A DNA stretch of 19,498 nucleotides. Origin: Roseiarcus sp035656495 (GTDB lineage: Bacteria > Pseudomonadota > Alphaproteobacteria > Rhizobiales > Beijerinckiaceae). Within the stretch, counting starts at the first letter, position 1. Every line of letters starts with the position of its first letter. The stretch covers positions 1 through 19,498 of the forward strand of contig DASRSL010000024.1 of NCBI GenBank assembly GCA_035656495.1, given 5' to 3'. Below, one piece after another: positions 7,529 to 15,491 of the stretch. The notes under the pieces were generated by a model, which did no database searches, had not been told where the DNA came from, and saw only the letters and a list, made by a program, of their open reading frames with translations. The position numbers were made by a program, and so were the translations under genes.

Positions 7529-7710
7529 AATTCGCTCAGACGATGAAAAAATTCGCTCAGAGGACGAAGAAAATCGCTGTTCCAATTCGCTGAGAGGTTT
7601 TTCGCCCGGAGCCCCGATTTCGCCCGTGTTTTCCGCCAAAAATCCCTGTCGGAGCGTCCTCGTCGGCAAAGAATTTGCTGTTTTATTCGCTGTTCTCAGC
7701 GAATTCGCCC
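7529..7710. repeat. cluster of ATTCGCT(C/G)AG repeats and a hairpin
   Basis: AATTCGCT(C/G)AGA occurs at 7529, 7550 and 7584, with an AATCGCTG variant at 7572. ATTCGCTG (7685-7692) faces CAGCGAAT (7697-7704) across a four-base loop. The first two units form a degenerate tandem of about 22 bases. The 404-base spacer 7465-7868 between rlmJ and the ribonuclease gene holds nothing else I can support. Its weak open frames are made of the repeat. Confidence 0.75.
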
Positions 7711-7868
7711 GTCGGACGCTGTCCCGTGGCCTGGATGCCGGCGGCGGGTGGCCGGAAGGCGTTTGCGGTCGGGATCCTGGCGCCGACCGCCATCGCGCCG
7801 GGGGGTTTCTCGACAGCCCCGGAAGCGGACGGGTAAAGGTGACCATTTTTCACGGAAGCCGCCCCGCC

Positions 7869-8546
7869 TCAGCGCACCGGCGCGACGGCGATCGACGCGC
7901 GGCGGCAGGTGTGTCCGGTAACCTTCGGGCAGGCGGCGAAGGCCTTCAAGTCCTTCGAGATGCAGATGCGCACGTCGACAAGCTCGCCGCGGGCGCAGGT
8001 GACCGCCATGTCGTCGGGGCTAAGGTTCGCGTTCGCCGCGACGAAGGCCTGCTCGACCGCCTGCGGCGGCAGCCGCCGCCATTCGCGTGGCGCCTCCAGC
8101 ATCGGCGGGATTTTGAGCCCGTCGCGCACGGCGCGCACCGCTGCGAAATAATCGGTGACGCTCAGGCCGGTGCAGGTCCCGTGCTTGCGGTATTCGTAAG
8201 CCGCCAGGCCCTCCGTCGGGTAGAGGCCGCGCGCCGCCGCGAGATCCGCGGGAGAAGCGTCCGCGTCCGGATTGCAGTCCTCCGGATTCGGCGCATAACG
8301 GTTGTCCGGCCAGAGGCCGTGGACGACGAAGCCGTTCGAAGCGCCCGTCGCGCATTGCTCCGGCGACTTCTCCTCTCCGCCGAGGTCGCAGAAGCCCGGG
8401 GACCAGGAAAGCGTCATAACGTAGAAGTCGAACGGCGCCGGCGCGACCGGCGGAAGGCTCCCGGCGCAAGCCGCCGTGAGATGCATGAGCGCGAAAGCGC
8501 CGAGCGCGCGCCAGGCGAGGACGGACAGACGCGCCGAGCGCCTCAA
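7869..8546 (-). CDS. ribonuclease T2 family protein, secreted or lipoprotein
   Basis: T2 enzymes cleave single-stranded RNA through 2',3'-cyclic phosphates, usually outside the cytoplasm. Both active-site segments are present: CAS I FVVHGLWPD (73-81, His76) and CAS II YEYRKHGTC (117-125, with Glu118, Lys121 and His122). Cysteines 53, 65, 91 and 125, and further ones near the C-terminus, suit a disulphide-bonded exported enzyme. The start is TTG 8546, whose last two bases overlap the TGA of the upstream gene (TTGA); GAAGG lies just before it. This gives 225 residues with a signal sequence ending LTAACAG, either a weak lipobox or a signal peptidase I site. Translation is probably coupled to the secreted protein upstream. 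Confidence 0.88.
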   Translation of the reverse strand: MRRSARLSVLAWRALGAFALMHLTAACAGSLPPVAPAPFDFYVMTLSWSPGFCDLGGEEKSPEQCATGASNGFVVHGLWPDNRYAPNPEDCNPDADASPADLAAARGLYPTEGLAAYEYRKHGTCTGLSVTDYFAAVRAVRDGLKIPPMLEAPREWRRLPPQAVEQAFVAANANLSPDDMAVTCARGELVDVRICISKDLKAFAACPKVTGHTCRRASIAVAPVR

Positions 8547-9133
8547 TAACGCGCCTTCAGACCGTACTCGCCGAACCAATCGACTTCCTTCAACACGCCG
8601 ATGCGGCGCTCGATGATCGGGCGCACGGAGGCGCAACCGGGGGCGTAGGCGGGCGCGTCGAAGTGCGTGTCGTAGGCGAGCTCGCGGTCGAACCCGACGA
8701 CGCACCACTCGACCCCCCACATCATCCCGAGGGGGCCCGTGCTCGCGCCGACCTGATAGATGGTCGTACGCGCCCTTGGCCGTTGGGGAGGCGGCGCGCG
8801 GCGGTCGATCACGAGCGCGCGAGCGACGCAGTAGCGGCGCGGGATATAGTCGAGCCCGTTCGAGCGGAAGCCGATCTCGCGGATGCGCTCAAAGCCTCCG
8901 ATCGAATGCTGGCCGCCCCAGTATTCGTTCTCGGTGTCGTCGAACCGCAGGGTGATTTTTGAGAGCACCCTCAGGTCTTCGCAGGCGGGAACATTGGCGT
9001 AATTGGCGTGCAACGGCGCCCAGCGCGCCTCGGCCGGAGTTCCGTAGATCGAATCCTCGGCCGGGCCCCCCGCCGCATGGGCGAGCGGGACAGCGGCGAG
9101 CAACGCCAGAATACCGATGATCGCGCGAATCAT
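8543..9133 (-). CDS. secreted protein of unknown function, coupled to RNase T2
   Basis: 196 residues from ATG 9133 (GGGGGA about ten bases upstream). The first 20 residues (MIRAIIGILALLAAVPLAHA) form a clear Sec signal peptide. The mature part has four cysteines (ACEDLRV, YCVARAL, WCVVGFD, GCASVRP), plausible for disulphides, and many aromatic residues (NEYWGGQHSIGGFERIREIG). I recognise no named domain. The stop overlaps the start of the RNase T2 gene, so the two are made together in the periplasm or outside. It lies about 100 bases downstream of the ATP synthase b gene on the same strand. A partner or inhibitor of the RNase is possible but unproven. Confidence 0.75.
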   Translation of the reverse strand: MIRAIIGILALLAAVPLAHAAGGPAEDSIYGTPAEARWAPLHANYANVPACEDLRVLSKITLRFDDTENEYWGGQHSIGGFERIREIGFRSNGLDYIPRRYCVARALVIDRRAPPPQRPRARTTIYQVGASTGPLGMMWGVEWCVVGFDRELAYDTHFDAPAYAPGCASVRPIIERRIGVLKEVDWFGEYGLKARY

Positions 9134-9239
9134 GGCGGTCTTATCCCCCTTGCGCGGACGGCGTCCGCTTCCCTCGCCAAAAGCCGTCCCGAACAATGCG
9201 GCGCGGCGCGTCCCGAATCAAGAGCGGGCCGGAGAGCTT

Positions 9240-9725
9240 TCAGTTCAGCCGGCTCTTGACGCCCGAGATTTCGCGCGCGACGAGGTCGACGCCGGCCTCG
9301 CCCTGCATCTGCTCGCGCAGCACGCTCTCGGCCGCCTTCGCGGCGCGGTCGGCCGCGGCGGCGCGCACGTCCGCGGCGGCCTGCGCCTCTGCGAGGGCGA
9401 TCTTCGCCTCGGCCTGCCGGGTGCGACGGGCGATGAATTCGTTCATGCGCTCGGCTGCGTCCTTGGCCATCTGCTCGGCCTGGGCGCGCGCCTCGGAAAC
9501 GATCGCGGCGGCGTTGGCCTCCGCCTCGGCGCTCTTCTTCTCGAAGCTCGCCAGCAGCGCGGTCGCCTCGTCGCGCAGCTTGGCGGCTTCGCCGAGCTCC
9601 GCCTTGATCGCTTCGCCGCGCGCGTCGAGCGCCTGAAGGATCCTGCGATGCGCCCCGACGTAGATCAGGATCCCGATGAAGATGATGAAGCCGAGAAGGA
9701 CGAAAAGTTCTGGGCCGAGGCTCAT
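9240..9725 (-). CDS. atpF: ATP synthase F0 subunit b
   Basis: 161 residues. A single N-terminal membrane helix (ELFVLLGFIIFIGILIYVG) is followed by a long Ala/Glu/Lys/Arg-rich coiled coil, the standard b-subunit design forming the peripheral stalk with b'. The gene is last in the F0 operon, 14 bases after b'. In phototrophic and rhizobial alphaproteobacteria one b and one b' replace the b homodimer. The start is ATG 9725. No F1 genes follow, which fits the split F0/F1 operons of alphaproteobacteria. Confidence 0.95.
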   Translation of the reverse strand: MSLGPELFVLLGFIIFIGILIYVGAHRRILQALDARGEAIKAELGEAAKLRDEATALLASFEKKSAEAEANAAAIVSEARAQAEQMAKDAAERMNEFIARRTRQAEAKIALAEAQAAADVRAAAADRAAKAAESVLREQMQGEAGVDLVAREISGVKSRLN

Positions 9726-9739
9726 CTTCCCGTCTCCGC

Positions 9740-10282
9740 TCAGGGCTCGACCGAATCGACCGCCCGCGCGATCGTCTTGGCGTCGGTCGCGCGCCCGCCG
9801 AGCCGCTCGACGATCGCGCCCGCGGCCTCGCGGGCGATCGCGGAGACGTTGGTCATCGCCTGGACGCGGGTCGCGGCGATTTGCTTCTCCGCCTCGGCGA
9901 GCCGGGCGGCGAGCTCGTCCTCCAGCGCCCTGCGCTTGGCCGCCGCGTCGGCCGCGGCCCGGTCGCGCGCAGCCTGAGCCATGGCCTGCGCCTTGGCGCG
10001 CGCGTCGGCGAGCGTTCTCTCGTGGGCCGCCGCCGCCGCGTCGGCCTTCTGCTGCATCATCGTCGCGTCGTCGAGGTCCTGGGCGATGCGCGCCCGGCGA
10101 TTCTCGATCACCTGCCCGATCTTGGGCAGCGCCCGCGTCGACATGTACCAGTAGAGGAAGCCGAACGCGATGACCAACCAGACGATCTGCGACGGAAACG
10201 TGCTCGAGTCGAAAGGCGGGAAGCTCGAGCGGCCTCCGCCTTCGTGACCGACTTCCGTCTGCGTTGTTTGGGACTGCGCCAT
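9740..10282 (-). CDS. atpF': ATP synthase F0 subunit b'
   Basis: 180 residues. A polar N-terminal extension (MAQSQTTQTEVGHEGG) precedes FPPFDSSTFPSQIVWLVIAF, a motif typical of b' subunits, which runs into the membrane helix. A charged coiled coil fills the rest. The extension and the FPPFD segment distinguish it from the b gene that follows. It lies 20 bases after the c-subunit gene. Also called atpG or atpX in some genomes. Confidence 0.95.
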   Translation of the reverse strand: MAQSQTTQTEVGHEGGGRSSFPPFDSSTFPSQIVWLVIAFGFLYWYMSTRALPKIGQVIENRRARIAQDLDDATMMQQKADAAAAAHERTLADARAKAQAMAQAARDRAAADAAAKRRALEDELAARLAEAEKQIAATRVQAMTNVSAIAREAAGAIVERLGGRATDAKTIARAVDSVEP

Positions 10283-10302
10283 CGCGGGGCCTTCGGGGAC
10301 GA

Positions 10303-10545
10303 TCAGCCGCTGGCGAACAGCAGAAGGAACGCGATCAGGAGCGCGAAAATGCCGAGCGCTTCCGTCACCGCGAAGCCGAAGATCAGGCGGCCGAACTGGC
10401 CGTCGACGGCCGACGGGTTGCGCAGCGCTCCGTTCATGAAGTGCCCGAACAGAGTTCCGACGCCGATGCCGGCCGCGCCGGTTCCCATGGCGGCGAGGCC
10501 CGCGCCGACGTACTTGGCGGCGAGGACGAGTTCATGCGGTTCCAT
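10303..10545 (-). CDS. atpE: ATP synthase F0 subunit c
   Basis: 80 residues in two membrane helices. The first has the glycine-rich GLAAMGTGAAGIGVG. The second carries the proton-binding Glu62 in FGFAVTEALGIF. The polar loop ALRNPSAVDGQ contacts the F1 central stalk. The start ATG 10545 has AGGAG six bases upstream; the frame extends to 10599 but that part is unrelated to the family. It forms the rotor ring with subunit a encoded upstream. Confidence 0.96.
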   Translation of the reverse strand: MEPHELVLAAKYVGAGLAAMGTGAAGIGVGTLFGHFMNGALRNPSAVDGQFGRLIFGFAVTEALGIFALLIAFLLLFASG

Positions 10546-10595
10546 TCGGTGCTCCTGTAATTCCCGACGATTTTGCTGCTCGTGGGATCGGTCGT

Positions 10596-11342
10596 TCAAT
10601 GCCCGCCGGGATGAAGCGCGTCGTTGAGATACATGCAGGTCAGCATGGCGAACACGTAGGCCTGCAGGAAGGCGACGAGCAATTCGAGGGCCTCCATCGC
10701 GACGGTCATGGCTAATGGCAGAACCGCGAAGGCTTTCATGGCGGCCCCGGCGCCGAGCAGCATGATGACGAAGCTGCCGAACACGTAGATAGTGATGTGC
10801 CCGGCGAGCATGTTGGCGAACAGACGAACCGAGTGGCTGACCGGCCGCGACAGGAAGGAGACGATCTCGATCCCGACGACCAGAGGCAAGATATAGATCG
10901 GCACGCCCGGCGGAACGAACATGCGGAAGAAATGCGTCCCGTGGTCCTTGATGCCGAAGAACACCACGGTGAGGAAGACCAGGCCCGCGAGGGCGGCGGT
11001 GATGACGATCTGGCTCGTCACCGTGAAGGAGAAGGGAATGAAGCCTAGGATGTTGGAGATCAGAACGAAGAAGAAGATGCTGAAGACGAAGGGGAAAAAG
11101 CGCATGCCGTCCTCGCCGGCGGCGGAGCGCAGCATGCCGGCGGTGAATTCGTAGGCCATTTCGCCGAGCGCCTGCATGCGGGTCGGCACGCCCGAGCCGC
11201 CCCGGGCGGCGATCGCCGTGAGGAGGCAGGTCAAGGCCACGATGAGCAGCATGAACAGCCCGGAATTGGTCAGCGAGACGTCATAACCGGCGACGCTGAT
11301 CGGGATGACCGGATAGATGGAGAATTGCTCGGTCGGATGCAC
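10596..11342 (-). CDS. atpB: ATP synthase F0 subunit a
   Basis: 248 residues, the usual length in rhizobia. It begins HPTEQFSIYPVIPISVAGYD after the initiator and has five to six membrane helices. The essential arginine lies in HSVRLFANMLAGH, followed by LELLVAFLQAYVFAMLTCMY in the last helix, which lines the proton half-channels. I chose GTG 11342, five bases after the atpI stop, because homologues begin at this point and no ATG is available; the open frame to 11411 only overlaps atpI. An AGGA lies about nine bases upstream. Confidence 0.93.
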   Translation of the reverse strand: MHPTEQFSIYPVIPISVAGYDVSLTNSGLFMLLIVALTCLLTAIAARGGSGVPTRMQALGEMAYEFTAGMLRSAAGEDGMRFFPFVFSIFFFVLISNILGFIPFSFTVTSQIVITAALAGLVFLTVVFFGIKDHGTHFFRMFVPPGVPIYILPLVVGIEIVSFLSRPVSHSVRLFANMLAGHITIYVFGSFVIMLLGAGAAMKAFAVLPLAMTVAMEALELLVAFLQAYVFAMLTCMYLNDALHPGGH

Positions 11343-11347
11343 TTCGC

Positions 11348-11806
11348 CTAATCCTCGTCGTCCGCGCCCTCGCCGGCCCCGTTCGTCCGGCCGGACGCCC
11401 CGCCCCGCCATGCGTCGGGCGCTGCTCCCGGACCCGAGCGCTGCAACCCTTTATCCGCCGCTTCCGGCTGAGACAAGCGCGAATCGCGCTCCGAACCCCC
11501 GCCTTTGGGAGAAGTCAGCCGGATCACGTTAAGGATGCCGGCCGCGACGCCGACGAAGAAGAAAACGATGAGCAGGAGCGGGTTGGTGCCGAGCAGCCGG
11601 TCAAGCCCCCAGCCGATCGCCGCGCCGACGATGATGGCCGAGACGAACTCGCTGCCCGCCCGCATCGCGAGCGACGCGCCGGAATCGGTCGTGCGCGGCT
11701 GGGGCCTGTCCGCTTGCGCGCGCGGCCCCTCAGTCTCGCGGGTCGCTCGCGCCCTGCCGAGCGAGTCCCGCAGTCTTGCGAGGCGTTCGTCGTCGTCTTC
11801 CGCCAT
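11348..11806 (-). CDS. atpI: ATP synthase assembly protein AtpI, with long C-terminal tail
   Basis: 152 residues from ATG 11806 (MAEDDDERLARLRDSLGRAR). AtpI helps assemble the c-ring. Residues 50-97 contain two membrane helices with the family pattern RAGSEFVSAIIVGAAIGWGLDR and LLLIVFFFVGVAAGILNVIR. A charged N-terminus precedes them. About 55 residues of low-complexity tail rich in Gly, Ala, Ser, Arg and Asp follow; most homologues end soon after the second helix. The same frame stays open upstream into the broken hydratase gene, but the family start fits 11806. It heads the F0 operon. Confidence 0.88.
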   Translation of the reverse strand: MAEDDDERLARLRDSLGRARATRETEGPRAQADRPQPRTTDSGASLAMRAGSEFVSAIIVGAAIGWGLDRLLGTNPLLLIVFFFVGVAAGILNVIRLTSPKGGGSERDSRLSQPEAADKGLQRSGPGAAPDAWRGGASGRTNGAGEGADDED

Positions 11807-11837
11807 GTCGCCGGGCTTAGCCGAACGGGGCCACTTG

Positions 11838-12611
11838 TCAACGATCGGGCTTCCGTGCCGTCCGACGCCGGCGGCGAACCGGGCAAAGCCTTCGCTGGTC
11901 TCGCCGCTCGCGATGGCGCCGAGGCCGCGCGCGACCTCGTTTGCGGCGGCCTCCCGCCCGCTCAAGTCCCATTGCTCGATCGCCGACTGCCGGCGTCGTT
12001 GCGCATCGCCGTCTGCGGGAAGCCGCTGAGCGTCCGCGCCAGCTCGAGGGCCCGGGCGAGCGCTCGCCATCCGCGGTGAGGTCGTTGACGAGGCCGATCC
12101 GGAGCGCCTCCTCGGCGCCGACCGGCCGGCCGGTCAGGATGAGCTCGAGCGCCCGGCTGTGGCCGACGATGCGGGGCAGGCGGATCGTGCGAGGTCGACG
12201 AGCGGCACGCCGAAGCGGCGGTTGAAGAAGCCGAACACGGCGGAGCGGCCGGCGACCCTGAGATCGCACCAGAGGGCGAGTTCCATGCTGCCCGCCACCG
12301 CCGGGCCTTCGACCGCGGCGATCACCGGTTTCATGAGCGTGAGCCGCGTCGGGCCCATCGGTCCGAAGTTGCCCTCGGGCTCGATGGGCCGTGTCTCGCC
12401 TTCGGCCAGCCCCTTGAGGTCGGCCCCGGCCGAGAAGGCTTGGCCCGCACCGGTCAGCACCGCGACGTCGGCGCTCGCGTCGCCGTCGAAGGCGTTGAAG
12501 GCCGCGTAGAGCGCGCGCCGTCGCAAGGTCAACGGCGTTGCGCCGCTCCGGCCGCTCGATCGTCACCACGGTCACGCGCCCCTCGGCACGAACGGACACC
12601 ATCGAGGTCAT
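11838..12611 (-). pseudogene. enoyl-CoA hydratase/isomerase (crotonase), frameshifted
   Basis: A crotonase can be read only by changing frame about four times. It starts at ATG 12611 (GAGGA nine bases upstream) with VTVVTIERPERRNAVDLATARAL. It shifts near 12525 to FNAFDGDASADVAVLTGAGQ, FSAGADLKGL (oxyanion-hole region) and MKPVIAAVEGPAVAGSMELA, near 12195 to IRLPRIVGHSRALELILTGR, near 12058 to ARALELARTLSGFPQTAMRN, and near 11995 to SAIEQWDLSGREAAANEVAR, GETSEGFARFAAGVGRHG. All parts of a roughly 260-residue hydratase are present, so this is recent decay or local sequence error. The last frame has no stop before the atpI start. Confidence 0.85.
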
Positions 12612-12770
12612 GGCGACGGTTCCTCTGGTTTTCCAGACGACGAAGCTTGTCGCCTGGGTCCGTCAATGCATCGCCCAGCTTGGTTATCCGGAAGACGGCC
12701 GGGCTCAATCCGAAGCCGGCGACTTTCGAGACCGTTCACATTTTGCGACTTCCTCACTCGGCGCCGAGCA

Positions 12771-13400
12771 TCAGTTTGAGACCTCCAGCCCAAGCGTCTC
12801 CCGCGCCAGGGCCGCAAAGCTTCGAGCGATCATTCTTCCTATCTCGGGAGTCATGGCGTTCGGATCGTTTCCTTCGAACGGCAGAGCGCCCTCGACCCAA
12901 AGCGTCGCGAAACCATGCACCGCCGACCAGACTGTCATTACCAGCGGCGCTGGATCTCCCGCAGGCGCCGCGCCCGTCTTCTGGCATGCGAGCACCGCAT
13001 CGCGGAGAAGCTCGAAAGAGCGCAGGCCCGCTTCGGTCAGTCCGGAGCCCATCGCGTCGCCATGGAACATGACCCTGAAATAGCCGGGATGAGCGATGGC
13101 GAATCGCACATAGGCTTCACCGAGCGCTTCGAGACGCGCGCCGGCTTCAGCCACCGCGTCGCGGGCTGCGACAAGCTCCGCCTCCAGCCGGCGAAAGCCG
13201 TCGTCGGCGATCGCCGCGAGCAAGTCTTCACGGTTGGCGAAATGATGGTAGGGAGCGCCGGACGTGACGCCGACGCGAGCCGACAGCTGGCGCAGGTTCA
13301 AGGCGCCGATCCCGCGCCGGGCGATCGTCTGGACCGCGCCATCGATCAGCGCGCGGCGGAGATCGCCATGGTGATAGTCGCTCCTGGTCTTCGGGCGCAT
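12771..13400 (-). CDS. TetR/AcrR-family transcriptional regulator with WHG-type C-terminal domain
   Basis: 209 residues. An N-terminal TetR helix-turn-helix (about 10-58) contains ALNLRQLSARVGVTSGAPYHHF followed by ANREDLLAAI. The C-terminal half has YVRFAIAHPGYFRVMF and VWSAVHGFATLWVEGAL, the pattern of the TetR_C_33/WHG domain. It starts nine bases after the stop of the glutathione S-transferase gene on the same strand, so it is probably co-transcribed and may control the cluster in response to a small molecule. The start ATG 13400 agrees with the conserved YHHGDLRRALI segment near the N-terminus. Confidence 0.9.
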   Translation of the reverse strand: MRPKTRSDYHHGDLRRALIDGAVQTIARRGIGALNLRQLSARVGVTSGAPYHHFANREDLLAAIADDGFRRLEAELVAARDAVAEAGARLEALGEAYVRFAIAHPGYFRVMFHGDAMGSGLTEAGLRSFELLRDAVLACQKTGAAPAGDPAPLVMTVWSAVHGFATLWVEGALPFEGNDPNAMTPEIGRMIARSFAALARETLGLEVSN

Positions 13401-13409
13401 CGCCGGCCC

Positions 13410-14036
13410 TCAGCGGGCAAGCGCGTACTCGCCGCCACGTTTCACCGCGTTTTGATAAGCCGGGCGAGCATGGATGGATGCAAGAAAGCCGGAGAGATTT
13501 GGTCGCGTCGCGTTCAAGCCCGCGCGCATGGCCGCGACTTCGAGTGGAAAGCTCATCATGATGTCCGCCGCCGAGAAATCATCTCCGGCGAACCATGACC
13601 GACCCTCGAGTTGCGCCTCCAGATAATCGAGATGAAGCGCGATTTGACCGTCGACGAAACGTCGCGCAGGCCAGCCGAGCAGCCCGAGCCTGTTCAGAAC
13701 CAGCTTGACAAGCAAGGGGGGCATCGCCGAGCCCTCGGCGTAATGCAGCCAATAGCGGTAGCGCCAAAACGCTTCGTTATGCGCAGGCGGGGCTAGCTTG
13801 CGGCCATATCGGTCGACGACGTAATCGACGATAGCGCCTGTTTCCGCCAGGCGAAGAGATCCATCCTCGATGACCGGCGCCTTTCCCAAGGGATGGATCG
13901 CCCGCAGGCTGGCCGGCGCCAACATGGTTCGTGGGTCGCGCTTATAACGGACGACTTCATACTCGAGCCCAAGCTCCTCCAGAAGCCAAAGGACGCGTTG
14001 CGATCGGGAGTTGTTGAGGTGATGGACCTTGATCAA
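13410..14036 (-). CDS. glutathione S-transferase
   Basis: 208 residues. The thioredoxin-fold domain (1-78) begins IKVHHLNNSRSQRVLWLLEE, has the cis-proline at GKAPVIEDG and the glutathione gamma-glutamyl site LAETGAIVDYV. An all-helical domain (about 88-205) contains the N-capping stretch FSAADIMMSFPLE. The start is TTG 14036, which overlaps the TGA of the preceding membrane-protein gene as TTGA; homologues start at this IKVHH segment. The frame extends to 14111 without similarity. Such enzymes conjugate or reduce electrophiles with glutathione. Substrate unknown; the co-directional TetR gene suggests inducible detoxification. Confidence 0.9.
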   Translation of the reverse strand: MIKVHHLNNSRSQRVLWLLEELGLEYEVVRYKRDPRTMLAPASLRAIHPLGKAPVIEDGSLRLAETGAIVDYVVDRYGRKLAPPAHNEAFWRYRYWLHYAEGSAMPPLLVKLVLNRLGLLGWPARRFVDGQIALHLDYLEAQLEGRSWFAGDDFSAADIMMSFPLEVAAMRAGLNATRPNLSGFLASIHARPAYQNAVKRGGEYALAR

Positions 14037-14395
14037 AAGTGATGAACCTTGCCGGAGGAAACTCGGGCGTCCAGCATGATTCCCACGCCGAGCGCAGCCA
14101 GAATGACGCAACCAAAGGTGACCGTCAGGCCGATGACCAGCGGCAGATATACGAGGTCGGCGAGATAGCCGAGCCCGCCGATCGCCGCTGCAGCGCCGAT
14201 CACGAAGCCGAGAAAGGCGACCGGTCTCGGCAGGAGCGGCAAAGTGCTCAGCCGGTCTGCGGCCAGGATCGCGATGAATCCAAGGCCGAAGGGCGCGTTT
14301 CCGGCAGCGAAGAGAAAATCGAACCAGGCCTTGAACGCGAGGAAAGGCGCAGGATCGGAATCATGCGCGAGCGGCCAGAACAGCGCCGCGGTCAT
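14033..14395 (-). CDS. small membrane protein of unknown function
   Basis: 120 residues from ATG 14395. Three hydrophobic stretches are visible: about 18-42 (FKAWFDFLFAAGNAPFGLGF), 52-72 (FLGFVIGAAAAIGGLGYLAD) and 75-102 (LPLVIGLTVTFGCVILAALG). It resembles the C-terminal half of DUF4386-type membrane proteins, so it may be a truncated member, but I am not sure. The frame runs open upstream to 14794, but that part does not look like protein. Its TGA overlaps the TTG start of the glutathione S-transferase gene, so the two are translationally coupled. The ribosome-binding site is weak. Confidence 0.55.
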   Translation of the reverse strand: MTAALFWPLAHDSDPAPFLAFKAWFDFLFAAGNAPFGLGFIAILAADRLSTLPLLPRPVAFLGFVIGAAAAIGGLGYLADLVYLPLVIGLTVTFGCVILAALGVGIMLDARVSSGKVHHF

Positions 14396-14735
14396 GGAAT
14401 CGGTCTCAAATGAGGCAAGACCTCTCGATCTAAATTCGTCGGCGCTGTCAAGCAAGAACCGACTTCTCTCGGCTCGATATCGCGTCGGGGCCGCCGGCTG
14501 CTTGCGCAAATCGACATATCCAATGCCTGAGAACCAGACCCTGCCTCCCCCTCCGTACAAGGCGGGACTTCGCCCTTCCCTGATGGCCTCGCTCGGGCGG
14601 AATACTGAGTGATCGCTCGCATGAAAGGACGAGCCCCGCCGAGACGCCGATGACTTTACGATGACATTCCCTGGCGCTTGACCCTCTGCGTCCGGTCGGG
14701 CAAGGCAGGCGCCGTTTGAGTTCGAACGGCTCAGC
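14396..14735. other. divergent intergenic region, no gene seen
   Basis: These 340 bases separate the membrane-protein/GST cluster from the DUF1345 gene. Both strands have open frames, but none looks like protein or has a ribosome-binding site. They presumably contain the divergent promoters. A TTGACA on the minus strand at 14446-14451 lacks a matching -10 box. Confidence 0.5.
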
Positions 14736-15434
14736 ATGTCCAGTTCCCCACCCGCGCCTGAAGCCGACGAGGAGTCAGGCGGGTTTCTCGTCACTCTGAC
14801 TCATCGGCCCCGCCTGCTCGCGGGGGCGGCGATCATGGTCGCGACCTATTTGGTCTTGTTCGCCTTTCCGTTGGTCGTCCGCGAGGCGACCCGCCTTCTC
14901 GTCGCCTGGAACGTCGGCGTCTGGGCCTATCTCGCCATGATCGCCCTGATGATGACGCGCCCGACGGCGAATGCGCGCGCCGAGGCCCGGCCGGAGGACG
15001 AGAGCCAGTGGGTGCTGGTGGTCCTGGGAGTCGTTGCGGCCTGCGCCGCGACGGCGGCGATCGTCTGGGAGCTCGGCCCGGTGAAGAACATGCAGGGCCT
15101 GCTCAAAGGCGGGCATCTCGCGCTCGTCGGGGCGAGCATCCTCAGCGCCTGGACCTTCATCCAGGTGATGTTCGCGATCCACTACGCGGGCGTCTATTTC
15201 GGCGCGGTGGCCGACGGCGAGCACGGCGGCCTCGAGTTTGCCGGCAAGGGGGAACCGAATTGGGGAGAGTTCGTCTATCAGGCCTTCACCGTCGGCTGCA
15301 CCTTCGCCAGCTCCGACGTCAACGTCGCTTCGCCCAGGATGCGCCGGATCTGCGTGATCCAGGGGGTCGTCGCCTTCTTCTTCAACACCATCATTCTCGC
15401 CCTCGCCATCAACATCGCCGCGGGCTTCTTCTGA
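14736..15434 (+). CDS. DUF1345 membrane protein
   Basis: 232 residues with about five membrane helices. The C-terminal half carries the DUF1345 signature: IHYAGVYFGA, then a GLEFAGKGEPNWGEFVYQAF stretch, TVGCTFASSDVNVASPRMRR and FFFNTIILALAINIAAGFF. The family resembles the pore region of ion channels in its SSDV segment, but no transport activity is established here. The start ATG 14736 lies in the divergent spacer, followed by a short proline- and acid-rich cytoplasmic tail before the first helix at about residue 25. It is a single-gene unit; a repeat block follows it. Confidence 0.88.
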   Translation: MSSSPPAPEADEESGGFLVTLTHRPRLLAGAAIMVATYLVLFAFPLVVREATRLLVAWNVGVWAYLAMIALMMTRPTANARAEARPEDESQWVLVVLGVVAACAATAAIVWELGPVKNMQGLLKGGHLALVGASILSAWTFIQVMFAIHYAGVYFGAVADGEHGGLEFAGKGEPNWGEFVYQAFTVGCTFASSDVNVASPRMRRICVIQGVVAFFFNTIILALAINIAAGFF

Positions 15435-15491
15435 TACGATTTGCGGATGAACGACCCCTCAGAATCGCGTGTGCCGAAACCCTCCCCCTTC

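Noticed and set aside
7470..8549. Plus-strand open frame of 359 codons
   Set aside because: Covers the repeat spacer and the antisense of RNase T2; no ribosome-binding site or domain.
9155..9169. GCGGAC-GCC-GTCCGC hairpin downstream of the ATP synthase b gene
   Set aside because: Short stem without a U-rich run; not supported as a terminator.
14420..14451. TTGACA on the minus strand upstream of the small membrane protein
   Set aside because: No acceptable -10 hexamer at 16-18 bases, so not called as a promoter.
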